Of a stretch of 64,000 bases of DNA, positions 43,998-53,202 are shown in pieces. How positions within the stretch are numbered: the first letter of the stretch is position 1; the number at the start of each line of letters is the position of its first letter. The notes beneath the pieces are model-generated. The model made no database searches, was not told the origin of the DNA, and was given only the letters and a program-made list of their open reading frames with translations. Origin of the DNA: Companilactobacillus nantensis DSM 16982 (lineage in GTDB: Bacteria > Bacillota > Bacilli > Lactobacillales > Lactobacillaceae). The DNA lies in assembly GCF_001435815.1 (NCBI RefSeq), contig NZ_AZFV01000011.1, positions 20,982 to 84,981 on the forward strand. Direction: 5' to 3'. The translations under genes and the position numbers were made by a program.

Positions 43998-44405
43998 TTA
44001 AATGAATGCCTTTTCTGTAATGTAATAATCGATTGTTATATTTACGTGCCAAAGCGATTGATCAGTTGAAGTGTCAGTCGTTTCAGTCTGATTAAATGCA
44101 AGTGACGTGCAAATATAATTCGATAATCTTAAATATTTTAAATATTCACGAATGCTGAAACACGTGTCCATCATAAGCCCATGATCATTATCTTTAATGT
44201 CAAAGTAATCAATATAAAGCGTATATGATGAGCGTTGTTCATTCTTAGAACGTTGGCTATTGCTGGTTGTACCAGTTGAAACATTGATTTGAGGATAATC
44301 TGTATCGTTATCAACAGTATCATCAAATACTGGTACATCAGTAATAACGTTCAATGTTTGAATTGCAGACGTGACTAAATCACGTTGTGGTGAAATCAAT
44401 ATCAT
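43998..44405 (-). CDS. Tail terminator / minor tail protein
   Basis: About 135 residues, position of the tail terminator between gp10-like and major tail genes. SPQRDLVTSAIQTLNVITDVPVFDD and the ending WHVNITIDYYITEKAFI are compatible with the small alpha/beta fold of this family. The start is uncertain: ATG at 44405 lies very near AGTAGGTG, and TTG at 44399 would have better spacing. Confidence 0.65.
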   Translation of the reverse strand: MILISPQRDLVTSAIQTLNVITDVPVFDDTVDNDTDYPQINVSTGTTSNSQRSKNEQRSSYTLYIDYFDIKDNDHGLMMDTCFSIREYLKYLRLSNYICTSLAFNQTETTDTSTDQSLWHVNITIDYYITEKAFI

Positions 44406-44408
44406 CAC

Positions 44409-44888
44409 CTACTTAATTGAATTTTCAATAGCTTCCTTCGCATACTTATCTACATCGAGTGCAATACCCGAATCATGCATCGGATGTTGAGCAGGATAAT
44501 TCTTGTTCTTCAAGCCATTTTCAAATGCTTGAATATATTCATATCCTTCTTTTGATTCAGCATCAGCATAGACATCAGATGACATACCGTCTTTTGAAGG
44601 ATGCTTTGCTACTGATTTCCATAAATTACCATGACCTTGATAGCCTGATTTTGAATGATATTGTCTTTCTCTAATAAGCTTTTGAGCACCATCAACTTCA
44701 TCATTTGCTATCTTATCTACGGCTTTAGGAATATTGTTTTTCAATCTAGCCTTATCTTTTAGAATCATTTCGGCTAAATCAGAGTTACCAGACTGTTTAA
44801 GACTTCTAGCCATTTCAGTCATGTCATTTTCATAATTATTTGTAGCTTGAATGCGCACAACTGGTACATGTTCATTATCCCAACTCAT
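44409..44888 (-). CDS. HK97 gp10-like head-tail joining protein
   Basis: 159 residues. EMARSLKQSGNSDLAEMILKDKARLKNNIPKAVDKI followed by SGYQGHGNLWKSVAKHPS and an NYPAQHPMHDSG ending is the pattern of gp10-family neck proteins. The His-containing HPMHDSGIALDVDKYA segment is typical. Overlaps the head-closure gene by four bases. Confidence 0.78.
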   Translation of the reverse strand: MSWDNEHVPVVRIQATNNYENDMTEMARSLKQSGNSDLAEMILKDKARLKNNIPKAVDKIANDEVDGAQKLIRERQYHSKSGYQGHGNLWKSVAKHPSKDGMSSDVYADAESKEGYEYIQAFENGLKNKNYPAQHPMHDSGIALDVDKYAKEAIENSIK

Positions 44889-45211
44889 GGTTTAACCACC
44901 GTCCCAGTGACATACATAGTAGTTCGATTACGATGATTTCTGATTTGATTAACTGAATATTTAGGTGATTGAGTTTTCTCATTAAATTCACCATCAAATC
45001 CAACGAAGTCAGCTTTTTCAGGTGAATTGAATCTAATTACCCATGACTTAGCAAACTGTCTTCCAAATACATCTATTTGCTGTTGAGCACCATTCAATTC
45101 CGTTACTCTTGCGCCATAATATTTAGTGGCAACCAACTCTTTTGTGTGGTCTAAAGGTGAACTATTGGACTTACTTACTTCACGAACCAAATAAATAATA
45201 GGCCTAATCAA
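44885..45211 (-). CDS. Phage head closure protein (SPP1 gp16-like)
   Basis: 108 residues, beta-rich, in the position between adaptor and gp10-like genes. Segments ELNGAQQQIDVFGRQFAKSWVIRF and HRNRTTMYVTGTVVKP fit the stopper/closure fold that seals the capsid after packaging. Eight-base overlap with the adaptor gene. Confidence 0.68.
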   Translation of the reverse strand: MIRPIIYLVREVSKSNSSPLDHTKELVATKYYGARVTELNGAQQQIDVFGRQFAKSWVIRFNSPEKADFVGFDGEFNEKTQSPKYSVNQIRNHRNRTTMYVTGTVVKP

Positions 45212-45566
45212 ACGTCATCACGCTCCCTCTATGATCATTCTCTTCCAAGCCGTCCTTATACTGATTAAGCAAATCAAAATAAGGCGATAAATCGGTGTCT
45301 TGGAATGTCAATGACATCCCTTCTTCCGAAATGGACTTGGTACCTTCGTAATTCTCTTTATTCAAGGCATTTTGAGTAACCTTTTGAACAATAACAGTTA
45401 ACTTAGAATCAATCTCATCAACATCTAAGTACAATTTGATTTCGTCAATTGCGTTATCAATATAGATTTTAATTCTAGGAATCCTAGGGTCTTCTTCTTT
45501 TAAATCATTAAGAACTTCTATACTAGACAGAACTTTATCGGTAACACTTGGTGTATCTTCAATCAT
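45204..45566 (-). CDS. Phage head-tail connector (gp6/gp15-like adaptor)
   Basis: 120 residues, mainly helical (VTDKVLSSIEVLNDLKE, IKIYIDNAIDEIKLYLD, TVIVQKVTQNALNKENYEG), matching small DNA-packaging adaptors that dock on the portal ring. The ISEEGMSLTFQDTDLSPYFDLL ending is typical of the family. Directly follows the capsid gene. Confidence 0.72.
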   Translation of the reverse strand: MIEDTPSVTDKVLSSIEVLNDLKEEDPRIPRIKIYIDNAIDEIKLYLDVDEIDSKLTVIVQKVTQNALNKENYEGTKSISEEGMSLTFQDTDLSPYFDLLNQYKDGLEENDHRGSVMTFD

Positions 45567-45578
45567 ACAATCACCTCA

Positions 45579-46664
45579 TTATTTAGTTGTTGAACCAGAT
45601 GATGTGCTGCCTGATGTAGATGTATTTGTAGTTGAGCCCGTTGAGCCTTTCTTATCCTTAGAATTAATCTTTTTAACAACATACTTAGAATCAATCTTAA
45701 ATTTGTAAGCAACAACACCAATTTTTCTTGGATCCATGACCATTTGATAAAGTGGATCAGTCGCATCTTCTAATTTATTAACTGTCATTCCCGTATATGG
45801 TTTAGTAATATCCCAGCCTAATCCATTTACGTGCATTGAAACAATACGACGGTTAATCAAAGCATCTTGACCACCTTTTCCAAGCGCATCACGTACAACT
45901 TCAACAGCATTCTTACTTGCTGGAGCTTGTGAATAACGAATGGCACCAGGCGCATTGATATACATTGTTGTTGTCCCATCGTCTCCAAGCTCAATAGAAT
46001 CATCTTCTGTAATAGGAATACCATTGTAAGTTTGAATGTCAGTCCCACCAACTGATGGTTGCACGTCAGAGATAAGATTTTGCTCTCGCATAGCTAAAAT
46101 TGTAGCGGAATTAGCATTTAGACGGTTCAATGATGGAGAAGTAACATCACCCATTCTTGCCAACGCTGCTAAAAAATCACCTGCTGATAAGTCCTTAGGT
46201 GTATCAAAGCCAAATGATTTAGCTTCTTTCATATCATCAAGTAAAAATGCATTTTGTAAAAGCGCTAGAATAAATCTTTCGTCTTGATTATTCCAATAAC
46301 TAGAGAATCTAGATGATACTCTGGCGGATACTGGAGCACCCGAAACTTGTTGAGAAAAGTCGGTTTGACCAAACGCCTTAGCTTGATACATCTTGATAGC
46401 ATTGTGTTTGTCACTAGTGATATTTGATACCTTAATATCTTCAGTATCATTCCAATCTTGTGGATCACCATCTAAATCATTTAAAACTGGAATATTCATA
46501 ATTTGACCGGGGTCTTGAAGATGTGCCCCCATTTCATCATCCGATGTAACAATTCCACTTGTTAGTAAACGGTTTGTTTGAGTTGAATCATTGTTAATAT
46601 ATTGTGCCCAAATTTCAGGAATAACTAGTTGACCTAAGAATGTAGAGCCAGTAAATTGTGGCAT
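45579..46664 (-). CDS. Major capsid protein (Gp13-like coat protein)
   Basis: 361 residues forming the icosahedral shell, with an HK97-type fold inferred. STFLGQLVIPEIWAQYINN, GQIMNIPVLNDLDGD and IKMYQAKAFGQTDFSQQVSG are hallmark segments of this LAB phage coat family. C-terminal Ser/Thr/Gly-rich tail (residues 340-361). AAAGAAGGAAATTCAA precedes ATG. Follows the scaffold gene, as expected. Confidence 0.88.
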   Translation of the reverse strand: MPQFTGSTFLGQLVIPEIWAQYINNDSTQTNRLLTSGIVTSDDEMGAHLQDPGQIMNIPVLNDLDGDPQDWNDTEDIKVSNITSDKHNAIKMYQAKAFGQTDFSQQVSGAPVSARVSSRFSSYWNNQDERFILALLQNAFLLDDMKEAKSFGFDTPKDLSAGDFLAALARMGDVTSPSLNRLNANSATILAMREQNLISDVQPSVGGTDIQTYNGIPITEDDSIELGDDGTTTMYINAPGAIRYSQAPASKNAVEVVRDALGKGGQDALINRRIVSMHVNGLGWDITKPYTGMTVNKLEDATDPLYQMVMDPRKIGVVAYKFKIDSKYVVKKINSKDKKGSTGSTTNTSTSGSTSSGSTTK

Positions 46665-46680
46665 TTGAATTTCCTTCTTT

Positions 46681-47307
46681 CTATTTATTTAAATAATTAT
46701 TTTTAATCAGTTCAGGATTTTGCATATAAGCCTCAGTTAATTCATCAATGCTCATCTTGCTTAAATCCTTATTTACCGTTGTGCCTTGACTGCCAGTAGC
46801 AGTTTGAGGTGAACTCTTACCTTTTAGACGTTCTTCAACACTTTCTTGCACGGCTTTATTGAATTCAGTTTTGACACTTTCAAGGTTTTGTTGAGTTTCG
46901 TCATCAGTAGAACCAACGAACAATTTTGCAAATGATTGTGGTAATCCCTTTTCAGCAGCGATTTTACTAGCACTATCAACTAAAGCACGGCGGTTGTTTT
47001 CTTCTTGCAACTTTGCAATTTGATTTTCAAGCTCTTGAGTATGAGCATCTGATTTTTCTTTATCTGTCATATTTGCTTCAGCGTCATGTTTAGCAATTGC
47101 TTCTTTAATCAAATCTGGAATATTTCCAACCTTACTTTGTAAGTCTTTAATAGTTTGATCAGCACGAGCTTTTTCTTTAGCTTTGCCTGCGCTAACTAAT
47201 TGATTAACTTTTTCTTGTTGCTTATCATCGAACGCTACTTCTGATTGATTAGGTTCATTATTTGTATTTGATTGTTGCAATTGGTCTTTATTTTGATTAG
47301 GGTCCAT
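46681..47307 (-). CDS. Phage scaffold protein (DUF4355)
   Basis: 208 residues, charged and helical: a long coiled coil from about 25 to 110 (QEKVNQLVSAGKAKEKARADQ, THTQELE-like KSDAHTQELENQIAKLQEE) and a terminal LSKMSIDELTEAYMQNPELI. DUF4355 proteins act as capsid scaffolds and are removed on maturation. CGGGAGGATAACTT precedes ATG. Confidence 0.85.
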   Translation of the reverse strand: MDPNQNKDQLQQSNTNNEPNQSEVAFDDKQQEKVNQLVSAGKAKEKARADQTIKDLQSKVGNIPDLIKEAIAKHDAEANMTDKEKSDAHTQELENQIAKLQEENNRRALVDSASKIAAEKGLPQSFAKLFVGSTDDETQQNLESVKTEFNKAVQESVEERLKGKSSPQTATGSQGTTVNKDLSKMSIDELTEAYMQNPELIKNNYLNK

Positions 47308-47407
47308 AAGTTATCCTCCCGTTTTAAGCCCGTCGGCTTTAATTTCCATTTAGAGTCCGTCGACTATATCCATGGCTCTTTAGTGCCTGACACACGTTTG
47401 AAGGCAT

Positions 47408-47434
47408 AAAAAAAGACAAACTTTAAAGTTGTCT
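47408..47434 (-). terminator. Terminator-like hairpin inside the late operon
   Basis: On the minus strand AGACAAC-TTTAAA-GTTTGTCT followed by U7, just after the MuF stop and 100 bases before the scaffold gene. Partial termination or antitermination would set different levels for packaging and capsid genes. Confidence 0.65.
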
Positions 47435-48404
47435 ACAATTTGTCTAATTCATCTGTAACATCATAATCACTTGTATCCCAATCATCATCGTTATTCATTT
47501 CAATAACAGTACATTGACAATTTGGATGCATTAAAGGAAAGTTAACACCTTCTTCAGCATCTTCAACGTTGAAGATTTTTCCATCAAGATCATCACAATC
47601 AGCACAAGTGTTAACTGCCTCAAGCGATATATATTTGTACTTGCTAACGCCTCTTGACTGAAAGTCTTGCAGTCTAGTTCGATTCATTGCTTGAGCAGTA
47701 GCTGTTCTAATTAAACCTGCTGCACGTCCCATCTGACCATCAGTAGCTTTGTCACCACCAGTTAAAATGTTAGAAATTTCATTCTTCCAATTCAAAGAAT
47801 CTTTAGGACTTTTAGCAGCTGTTTCAGCCACATCACGAATTTTTCTAAGTGTCTGCATAGTTTGCTTATTGATTGATGAAAACATGTCAGAATCAACGTG
47901 ATTGTCTAATGTAGTATTTTGAACTGACTTATAAATGATCGCATCTACATTCTTACTTTGCTCTGAAATGTATCTATTATTTCTAAGAACTTTAGTTGCA
48001 TACTTATACGTTGGAGCAGTAACAACATCAGGAATGTTTTCGGTTGATACACCTAAATGAATCTTTTGAGCAATCGACTGTCTTACAACATCCCTAGTGA
48101 TATTTGCCATTAGCATGTCACCATTGGTTTTTAGACTATTACCGCCATATGCAATTTTTATAAGATTCTGGTCGTCAGGACTAGCGTTATAAAAAGTATC
48201 TTTTAAATTAGATAGAAAATTAGCAATCTCATCAGGACTAGCCTTTGCTGTCCACGATTTGTTAGCTCCCATAAATGCATCGACATCATTAATGACCTTA
48301 GATTGAGTATCGCGATACATGTGCTCTATCTCTTTAACTCGCTCATCCTGTTTTCCGTAAACTTTTTGAGCTATTTTAATCGCTTGATTCTTCGTCAGTT
48401 TCAT
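47433..48404 (-). CDS. Phage minor head protein (MuF domain)
   Basis: 323 residues; the C-terminal MuF-type part shows TAQAMNRTRLQDFQSRGV, NTCADCDDLDGKIFNVED and HPNCQCTVIE (cysteine pattern C-x2-C...C-x-C). In SPP1-like phages gp7 is ejected with the DNA. No extra toxin domain is attached. Overlaps the portal gene by 29 bases. Confidence 0.88.
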   Translation of the reverse strand: MKLTKNQAIKIAQKVYGKQDERVKEIEHMYRDTQSKVINDVDAFMGANKSWTAKASPDEIANFLSNLKDTFYNASPDDQNLIKIAYGGNSLKTNGDMLMANITRDVVRQSIAQKIHLGVSTENIPDVVTAPTYKYATKVLRNNRYISEQSKNVDAIIYKSVQNTTLDNHVDSDMFSSINKQTMQTLRKIRDVAETAAKSPKDSLNWKNEISNILTGGDKATDGQMGRAAGLIRTATAQAMNRTRLQDFQSRGVSKYKYISLEAVNTCADCDDLDGKIFNVEDAEEGVNFPLMHPNCQCTVIEMNNDDDWDTSDYDVTDELDKL

Positions 48405-50061
48405 CAGAATCTACCTCTTTTGAATCGGAATCATTTTGTTCTTGAGCATTGTCAGACTTTCTATCAAAAACTTTGTCATAAGGATTACTCTTTAGAGCTT
48501 CTTCAGTATCATCCTCATTACGCTGCTTTTCAGATTCATAACTAACACCAGTGATTGGTTCAATTTGTTCAAGGATAGTTTGATCAGAAACCTTGCCGGT
48601 ATTAACCAAAGCTGTGACTGTCTGCATGATCTCCGAATCATTTTTAGGAAGATTAGGTGTATATATTGGATTGATATTCTCGACCATACTTGCATTTTTA
48701 ATAGCGTTTAACTTCTGCCAATAATTGCCTAGCAAACGCATACGACGCATGATTCCTCTAGTATATAAAGATTCCTGATTGGAACGTTCTTGATCACTGC
48801 CCCATAATTTATAAGACATTGCAACACCCGACGCATTTGATGCAAAGTTAGCATCGCTTGTATCAGGTGTATTTGTGTCCTTATGAATCTCCATATTCAA
48901 TGCATCAATATAGAGTTTCCAGCCATCAGAATTCAATTCTTTAGTTAGATACGATGCAGTAGGTTGAACAACCTGGCTGTTATCATTGATACCACTCTTA
49001 ACTAGTGCTGGCTTTAACCATATCTTGCTTTGATGAGTATCAATTTGAGGCTTCTTCTTATAAAGAATATGTCCATCTTCATCTTTCAATGGTTGGCCAT
49101 CAGCGCCGACCCATGGTGTTTTAGGAACATCAATATCACCAGTAATCATAAGCATTGCATTGCTAAAGTCTTCTTGTGAGTTTGCCATTTCAGACTTACT
49201 TTTATCGATTGCATCAATGGTATCAAGCTTATATTCCCAGTCACCCATACGTTCATCATTATTAATATATTCAGTGATTGGAACACTACCAAAGCTATGC
49301 TCTTCACTTCTTAATAATGTTAGTTGTCCATCATAATCAGACGTTGGCTTGTAATAGTAAATATGATCATCAGTATAGATAACTGTGTACCAATAATCTT
49401 GCTGATTAAAGTTGACGTTGTAATAATAAACGGCAAATAGTGAATGTTGTTCCATGCTAGAATCGTAAACCACAAACGCATTAGCAGGGTTCACAGGTCG
49501 TAATGCCACTTCGTTGGTATTCTCACGTACATACATTAATTCGTACGCACGTCCCATAATTGACAGGTTCTTGCCCATAATTTTTTCATGATATGATTCA
49601 TCATTCTTAGAATTAAAATCAGCAATCAAATCATTGAGCTTATCTTCATCATCTTTAGATGTATCAGAATCTTCGTTATATTGAAACTTAATAGGATTAC
49701 CAAAACGATAACCAGTTTTAATTGATGTAATAAAGTGAGCAAATCCACTAGCAATACGATTATCTGCACGGCTTTCGGGCTTCTCACTATTCCAATAATG
49801 AATGTCGTTATCGCCAATATAATAGCGGTACAACGTCAGTAAACGCGGTACTTGCAGTGCTTGATGTTTCTCAATGAACTGTGTTGCAACTTCTCCAAGC
49901 TTGACAGGATCATCCTTCACAGCATCAAATATTTCTTCAGGCATTTTGTACTGTTTGTTTGATTCAAGCGAGAAACGTCTGCCACTTAACATATGAACCG
50001 TTCGCTGATTTGGATATGGAAGGCTTGAATAGTAAGCCATCGGGTTGTCTTCTATTGCCAT
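48376..50061 (-). CDS. Phage portal protein (SPP1 gp6 type)
   Basis: 561 residues forming the dodecameric DNA gate of the capsid. Family segments: RYYIGDNDIHYWN near residue 81, DNRIASGFAHFITSIKTGYRFG, GRAYELMYVRENTNEVALRPV and SDANFASNASGVAMSYKLWG. The acidic C-terminal tail (residues 530-561) may serve internal packing. Starts 19 bases after the terminase stop. Confidence 0.92.
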   Translation of the reverse strand: MAIEDNPMAYYSSLPYPNQRTVHMLSGRRFSLESNKQYKMPEEIFDAVKDDPVKLGEVATQFIEKHQALQVPRLLTLYRYYIGDNDIHYWNSEKPESRADNRIASGFAHFITSIKTGYRFGNPIKFQYNEDSDTSKDDEDKLNDLIADFNSKNDESYHEKIMGKNLSIMGRAYELMYVRENTNEVALRPVNPANAFVVYDSSMEQHSLFAVYYYNVNFNQQDYWYTVIYTDDHIYYYKPTSDYDGQLTLLRSEEHSFGSVPITEYINNDERMGDWEYKLDTIDAIDKSKSEMANSQEDFSNAMLMITGDIDVPKTPWVGADGQPLKDEDGHILYKKKPQIDTHQSKIWLKPALVKSGINDNSQVVQPTASYLTKELNSDGWKLYIDALNMEIHKDTNTPDTSDANFASNASGVAMSYKLWGSDQERSNQESLYTRGIMRRMRLLGNYWQKLNAIKNASMVENINPIYTPNLPKNDSEIMQTVTALVNTGKVSDQTILEQIEPITGVSYESEKQRNEDDTEEALKSNPYDKVFDRKSDNAQEQNDSDSKEVDSDETDEESSD

Positions 50062-50080
50062 TCAATCACTCTCCTTTCGT

Positions 50081-51514
50081 TTAGAGTCCCAAGCTATCTA
50101 AGTAATCAGCTTGCTCATTAATTGACGATGCTTGAGTATCTTCTTGCATTGCCATGACTGATTCAGCAACACCCGTTAAAGAGTCAGAAGCATCATCATG
50201 CAGGTTCTTGCCAGCCCTTTGATATTTCTTAATAGCATCAAAAAAGACCGGAAAGCGTGACTTCCAGTCTTCGGGATAATACACGTGTTCTTCTACCCAG
50301 CTTGAGTTAGATAGAATACGTGCATCTTTATTTTGTCCATTATGAAACCAATTTATTACTGTTCTATTGGTTCCGTATTCATTTCTAAGTTTGCTATCAA
50401 CTTGACGTGCGAATCCTTTACCACCATTGTTTGATTCAATACGTGCCATATTAACGTGATTACGATAATAGCTTTCGGTTACAAGCTTTTCTGTTACTTC
50501 CATGGGTTCCTGTGTCATAACCACATCTAAGATGTATGGTTCTTGATTGTACATCCCGTATACGATTGATACTAAGTAGTCAGAACCTTCGTCAGCAGTA
50601 TCACAGTACGCATATATGCCATTAAATTCTGGTTGTTTAGTATACGTATTAAACTTCTGATATAAGGCACCCTTTAAGTCAATTGGTTCTTGCTGATAGT
50701 TAGCAGCTGCTATTTCAGGTGACATAACAGATATTTTACGTTTGTATTCAGCATAAGAAAGAACATCGTCACATAGCATTGTTCCATCGTCTTGAAGAGC
50801 CTTCATATTGATGTGTTTAACTTTGAAACCAGCCTTAGGCATTTCAGTTAACACACGTCCAGCTAGATCGCCTGATGCCCATCTAGTCATAATAACTAAT
50901 ACTTTGCCACCTTTTTCAAGACGTGAAAGCATTGTATCAGCATACCAACGATATATATCATCTAATCTGTTAGCATTATTGGCTTCTTGAGCTGACTTAA
51001 TAACATCGTCAATTATGATTAGATCAGCACCAAAACCAGTAGCAGTACCACTTGGAGATGTAGCCAAATAGTTATTAGTTTGATTACCTTCAAGGCTCCA
51101 CATGTTCATTGCAGCATCACCATATTTAATATGTGTATCTGGGAAAATATCGTTATAAACTAAAATGTTCTCATCTGCTTTAACTTCTTGAATAGTATTA
51201 CGAACTGACTTACTGAACACTGTTGATAAGGTCTCATTATAAGAGCCTGTCATAATTCTAAACGTACTGTCACGTCCTAATATCCATTCAACAAAGTTGG
51301 TTGCTGTGAGTGACTTGCCATGTCTTGGAGGCTCGTTAACAACTAACACCTGATCATCACTCATTAAGAATTCTTCCAAGTCATTGCATAAATCAACTAG
51401 ATATTTGCGATTAGATTTATAAAATTCAGGCATTCTTAAATGACAGAAATCAAAAAAATGACGTCGTGCTAGTTCAATCTTTGCACCACGTTTAATTAAT
51501 TCACTTTTGTTCAT
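50081..51514 (-). CDS. terL: Terminase large subunit
   Basis: ATP-driven DNA packaging motor and nuclease, 477 residues. Walker A NEPPRHGKSLTATNF near residue 60; Walker B LIIIDDV near 166; nuclease domain with YCDTADEGSDYL near 307 and DDASDSL near 443. Overlaps the small subunit by 14 bases. Packaging type cannot be told from the sequence. Confidence 0.94.
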   Translation of the reverse strand: MNKSELIKRGAKIELARRHFFDFCHLRMPEFYKSNRKYLVDLCNDLEEFLMSDDQVLVVNEPPRHGKSLTATNFVEWILGRDSTFRIMTGSYNETLSTVFSKSVRNTIQEVKADENILVYNDIFPDTHIKYGDAAMNMWSLEGNQTNNYLATSPSGTATGFGADLIIIDDVIKSAQEANNANRLDDIYRWYADTMLSRLEKGGKVLVIMTRWASGDLAGRVLTEMPKAGFKVKHINMKALQDDGTMLCDDVLSYAEYKRKISVMSPEIAAANYQQEPIDLKGALYQKFNTYTKQPEFNGIYAYCDTADEGSDYLVSIVYGMYNQEPYILDVVMTQEPMEVTEKLVTESYYRNHVNMARIESNNGGKGFARQVDSKLRNEYGTNRTVINWFHNGQNKDARILSNSSWVEEHVYYPEDWKSRFPVFFDAIKKYQRAGKNLHDDASDSLTGVAESVMAMQEDTQASSINEQADYLDSLGL

Positions 51515-52091
51515 GAGCGAGCTTCTTCAATTCATCATCAGTTAAATTGGCATATGGATTGTTAACATTTAAGCCACCGGATAACTCAGTTTCATGTTTA
51601 TCACGCCATTCTTCAGGCTTACGATTCTTTAACCAGAAAATAGCAGCAGTCGTATCAGGTGGAATATCTTTTTCAACTAAACCTAGTTTGATGCGTCTGG
51701 TTGTCTTTACACCTTTGATGGCAGCATCTTGAATCTCCTGCTTAGATGCATCTGGGTGCTTCAACTTCCATTTGTTTTCATAATCACGTCTTCTAACGTC
51801 AATTAACTCATCGTCAAGCGGGACTACCTTATATTGTGTCTCAGTGGCTGTGAATCCCTTGGCACGCTTGAATAGAGCATTCTCAATCTCACGATCAACA
51901 ACGGACTTTCCCTTTTTTAGGGACTCCGATATCTCCGATTGCTTCTTTTTCCACTCATAAAGCGTAGATGGAACAATCCCAATATTATGGGCTATTTGTT
52001 CGTCAGTTAAGCCATCACGTGCCCAGCCTTCTAATTGAAGTAACCCTTCGGGAGTTATCCATTCACCAATGTTTGACTTAGCCAACATCAT
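51501..52091 (-). CDS. terS: Terminase small subunit
   Basis: 196 residues, DNA-recognition part of the terminase. The N-terminal helix-turn-helix (GLLQLEGWARDGLTDEQIAHNIGIVPSTLYEWKK) is followed by an oligomerisation region and a C-terminal large-subunit contact (NPYANLTDDELKKLA). The start is ambiguous among GTG 52094, ATG 52091, ATG 52088 and TTG 52085 around the AGTAGGTG site. Confidence 0.88.
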   Translation of the reverse strand: MMLAKSNIGEWITPEGLLQLEGWARDGLTDEQIAHNIGIVPSTLYEWKKKQSEISESLKKGKSVVDREIENALFKRAKGFTATETQYKVVPLDDELIDVRRRDYENKWKLKHPDASKQEIQDAAIKGVKTTRRIKLGLVEKDIPPDTTAAIFWLKNRKPEEWRDKHETELSGGLNVNNPYANLTDDELKKLAHEQK

Positions 52092-52094
52092 CAC

Positions 52095-52202
52095 CTACTT
52101 TCTTGGCTTAGGTTTTTCTCTCTTCTTTTTCAAATCACGATCTAGATCACCAATCATCTTAGCTTCTTCCTTAGTCATGTAACCAGCCTTTGTGTGAATC
52201 AT
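52095..52202 (-). CDS. Very small phage protein before terS
   Basis: 35 residues: MIHTKAGYMTKEEAKMI then a strongly basic tail KKKREKPKPRK. It overlaps the preceding gene as ATGA (52199-52202) and ends within the ribosome-binding site of terS, so translation of all three is coupled. No family known; the tail suggests nucleic acid contact, but this is only inference. Confidence 0.55.
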   Translation of the reverse strand: MIHTKAGYMTKEEAKMIGDLDRDLKKKREKPKPRK

Positions 52203-52402
52203 CTCAAGGCACCTACAATCTTATCTTTTCCTTCCTCATCCGTTAAATAACAATCATCAATATTAGGAAGTGTTAATTGATAAAGCTGGTCATCAACCAT
52301 ATGTGATCCTATCGAAACAATTTGCTTAGGATTTACTAGCATTTCATTATATTCATATCCTTCTCCTGATTCCGCTTCTTTGTAAACTGTAATATTAATC
52401 AT
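52199..52402 (-). CDS. Small phage protein of unknown function
   Basis: 67 residues, beta-rich (MINITVYKEAESGEGYEYNEMLV, IVSIGSHMVDDQLYQLTLP) with an acidic end DEEGKDKIVGALR. It could be a small SH3-like or Ig-like fold; no family recognised. Overlaps the upstream membrane protein gene by eight bases. Confidence 0.5.
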   Translation of the reverse strand: MINITVYKEAESGEGYEYNEMLVNPKQIVSIGSHMVDDQLYQLTLPNIDDCYLTDEEGKDKIVGALR

Positions 52403-52694
52403 GTTTGCACATCCTTCTAAGCTCTTTCTTAGCTTTGTGTTTTTTAACTAGCATAACGATTCCAGCAGTTCCATAGCACAAAATAAATAGCCCTAACGCA
52501 ATTAGCATTGGACTAAATACCCACAACCAACTCCAATTAATAAATCCAAAGACTTTGGCAGCTGCGAATATTAAAGAGAGAGCAAATAAAAACCACGTAT
52601 AATCTTTATCATCAAATTTAAGCACGATTAATAAGAACCTTTCTATTACCGTTAAAATCTTCATGATCAACAATTTTTCTATGTTCAAGTACAT
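52395..52694 (-). CDS. Small phage membrane protein (start uncertain)
   Basis: Up to 99 residues with two helices (WFLFALSLIFAAAKVFGF and WLWVFSPMLIALGLFILCYGTAGIVMLV) and a basic tail KKHKAKKELRRMCKHD. The full frame overlaps the previous gene by 77 bases. A GTG overlapping that gene's stop (about 52622) is also possible, giving a protein starting VLKFDDKDYTW. Function unknown. Confidence 0.5.
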   Translation of the reverse strand: MYLNIEKLLIMKILTVIERFLLIVLKFDDKDYTWFLFALSLIFAAAKVFGFINWSWLWVFSPMLIALGLFILCYGTAGIVMLVKKHKAKKELRRMCKHD

Positions 52695-52836
52695 GCATCA
52701 GCTGATCATTAGCATCATCATTAAGCCCTAAAACTACTTTGAGATAGTTATTTCCACAAACATCACTACCGCGAATTAGATTAATAGCTCGCTGAACAGT
52801 ATCTTCATTAACAAACAATTTAATTACATTGCTCAT
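52618..52836 (-). CDS. Small phage protein of unknown function
   Basis: 72 residues starting MSNVIKLFVNEDTVQRAINLIRGSD, ending HEDFNGNRKVLINRA. Helical N-terminal half, no motif recognised. Overlaps the Tad2-like gene by 17 bases, so they are co-transcribed. Confidence 0.5.
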   Translation of the reverse strand: MSNVIKLFVNEDTVQRAINLIRGSDVCGNNYLKVVLGLNDDANDQLMHVLEHRKIVDHEDFNGNRKVLINRA

Positions 52837-53125
52837 TTTCGATTACCTCCCAATCATCAGACAGCATATCTGTTTGACTGGCTAACCAACCTAATTGAAT
52901 TTGATTAGATGTTGTTTTAATTGCTAGCAGATCAGAAAAGACGTTGTGATCAAAAAGAACTCTAAATAAATTTGAGTCAACTCTATCAAATGTATAATGC
53001 GGTTCAATTGTTCGACCTAGTGTTTCACCTTTAACTAAAAACACAAATTGATCATCACCATTCCAATTAGTTCTCTTCAACTTATAGCCTTGCTCCATTA
53101 ATTTAATTGCTTTGTCAAATTTCAT
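52820..53125 (-). CDS. Tad2-like anti-Thoeris protein (DUF2829)
   Basis: 101 residues. FDKAIKLMEQGYKLKRTNWNGDD, FVFLVKGETL and the closing WLASQTDMLSDDWEVIE are the signature of DUF2829, the family containing Tad2. Tad2 proteins from several phages bind the cyclic ADP-ribose signal of the Thoeris defence and so block it (established for relatives, inferred here). Start at the ATG 53125 with GGAGG five bases before; the longer frame begins inside that site. It lies after a 360-bp non-coding stretch, first in the row of small genes that leads to terS. Confidence 0.8.
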   Translation of the reverse strand: MKFDKAIKLMEQGYKLKRTNWNGDDQFVFLVKGETLGRTIEPHYTFDRVDSNLFRVLFDHNVFSDLLAIKTTSNQIQLGWLASQTDMLSDDWEVIENEQCN

Positions 53126-53202
53126 ATTTTCCTCCAAAATAAAAAGCCGATAGGAATTAACCTGTCAGCTAGTGGCGTACTAGGTACGCGTTCTATTTAA
53201 TA

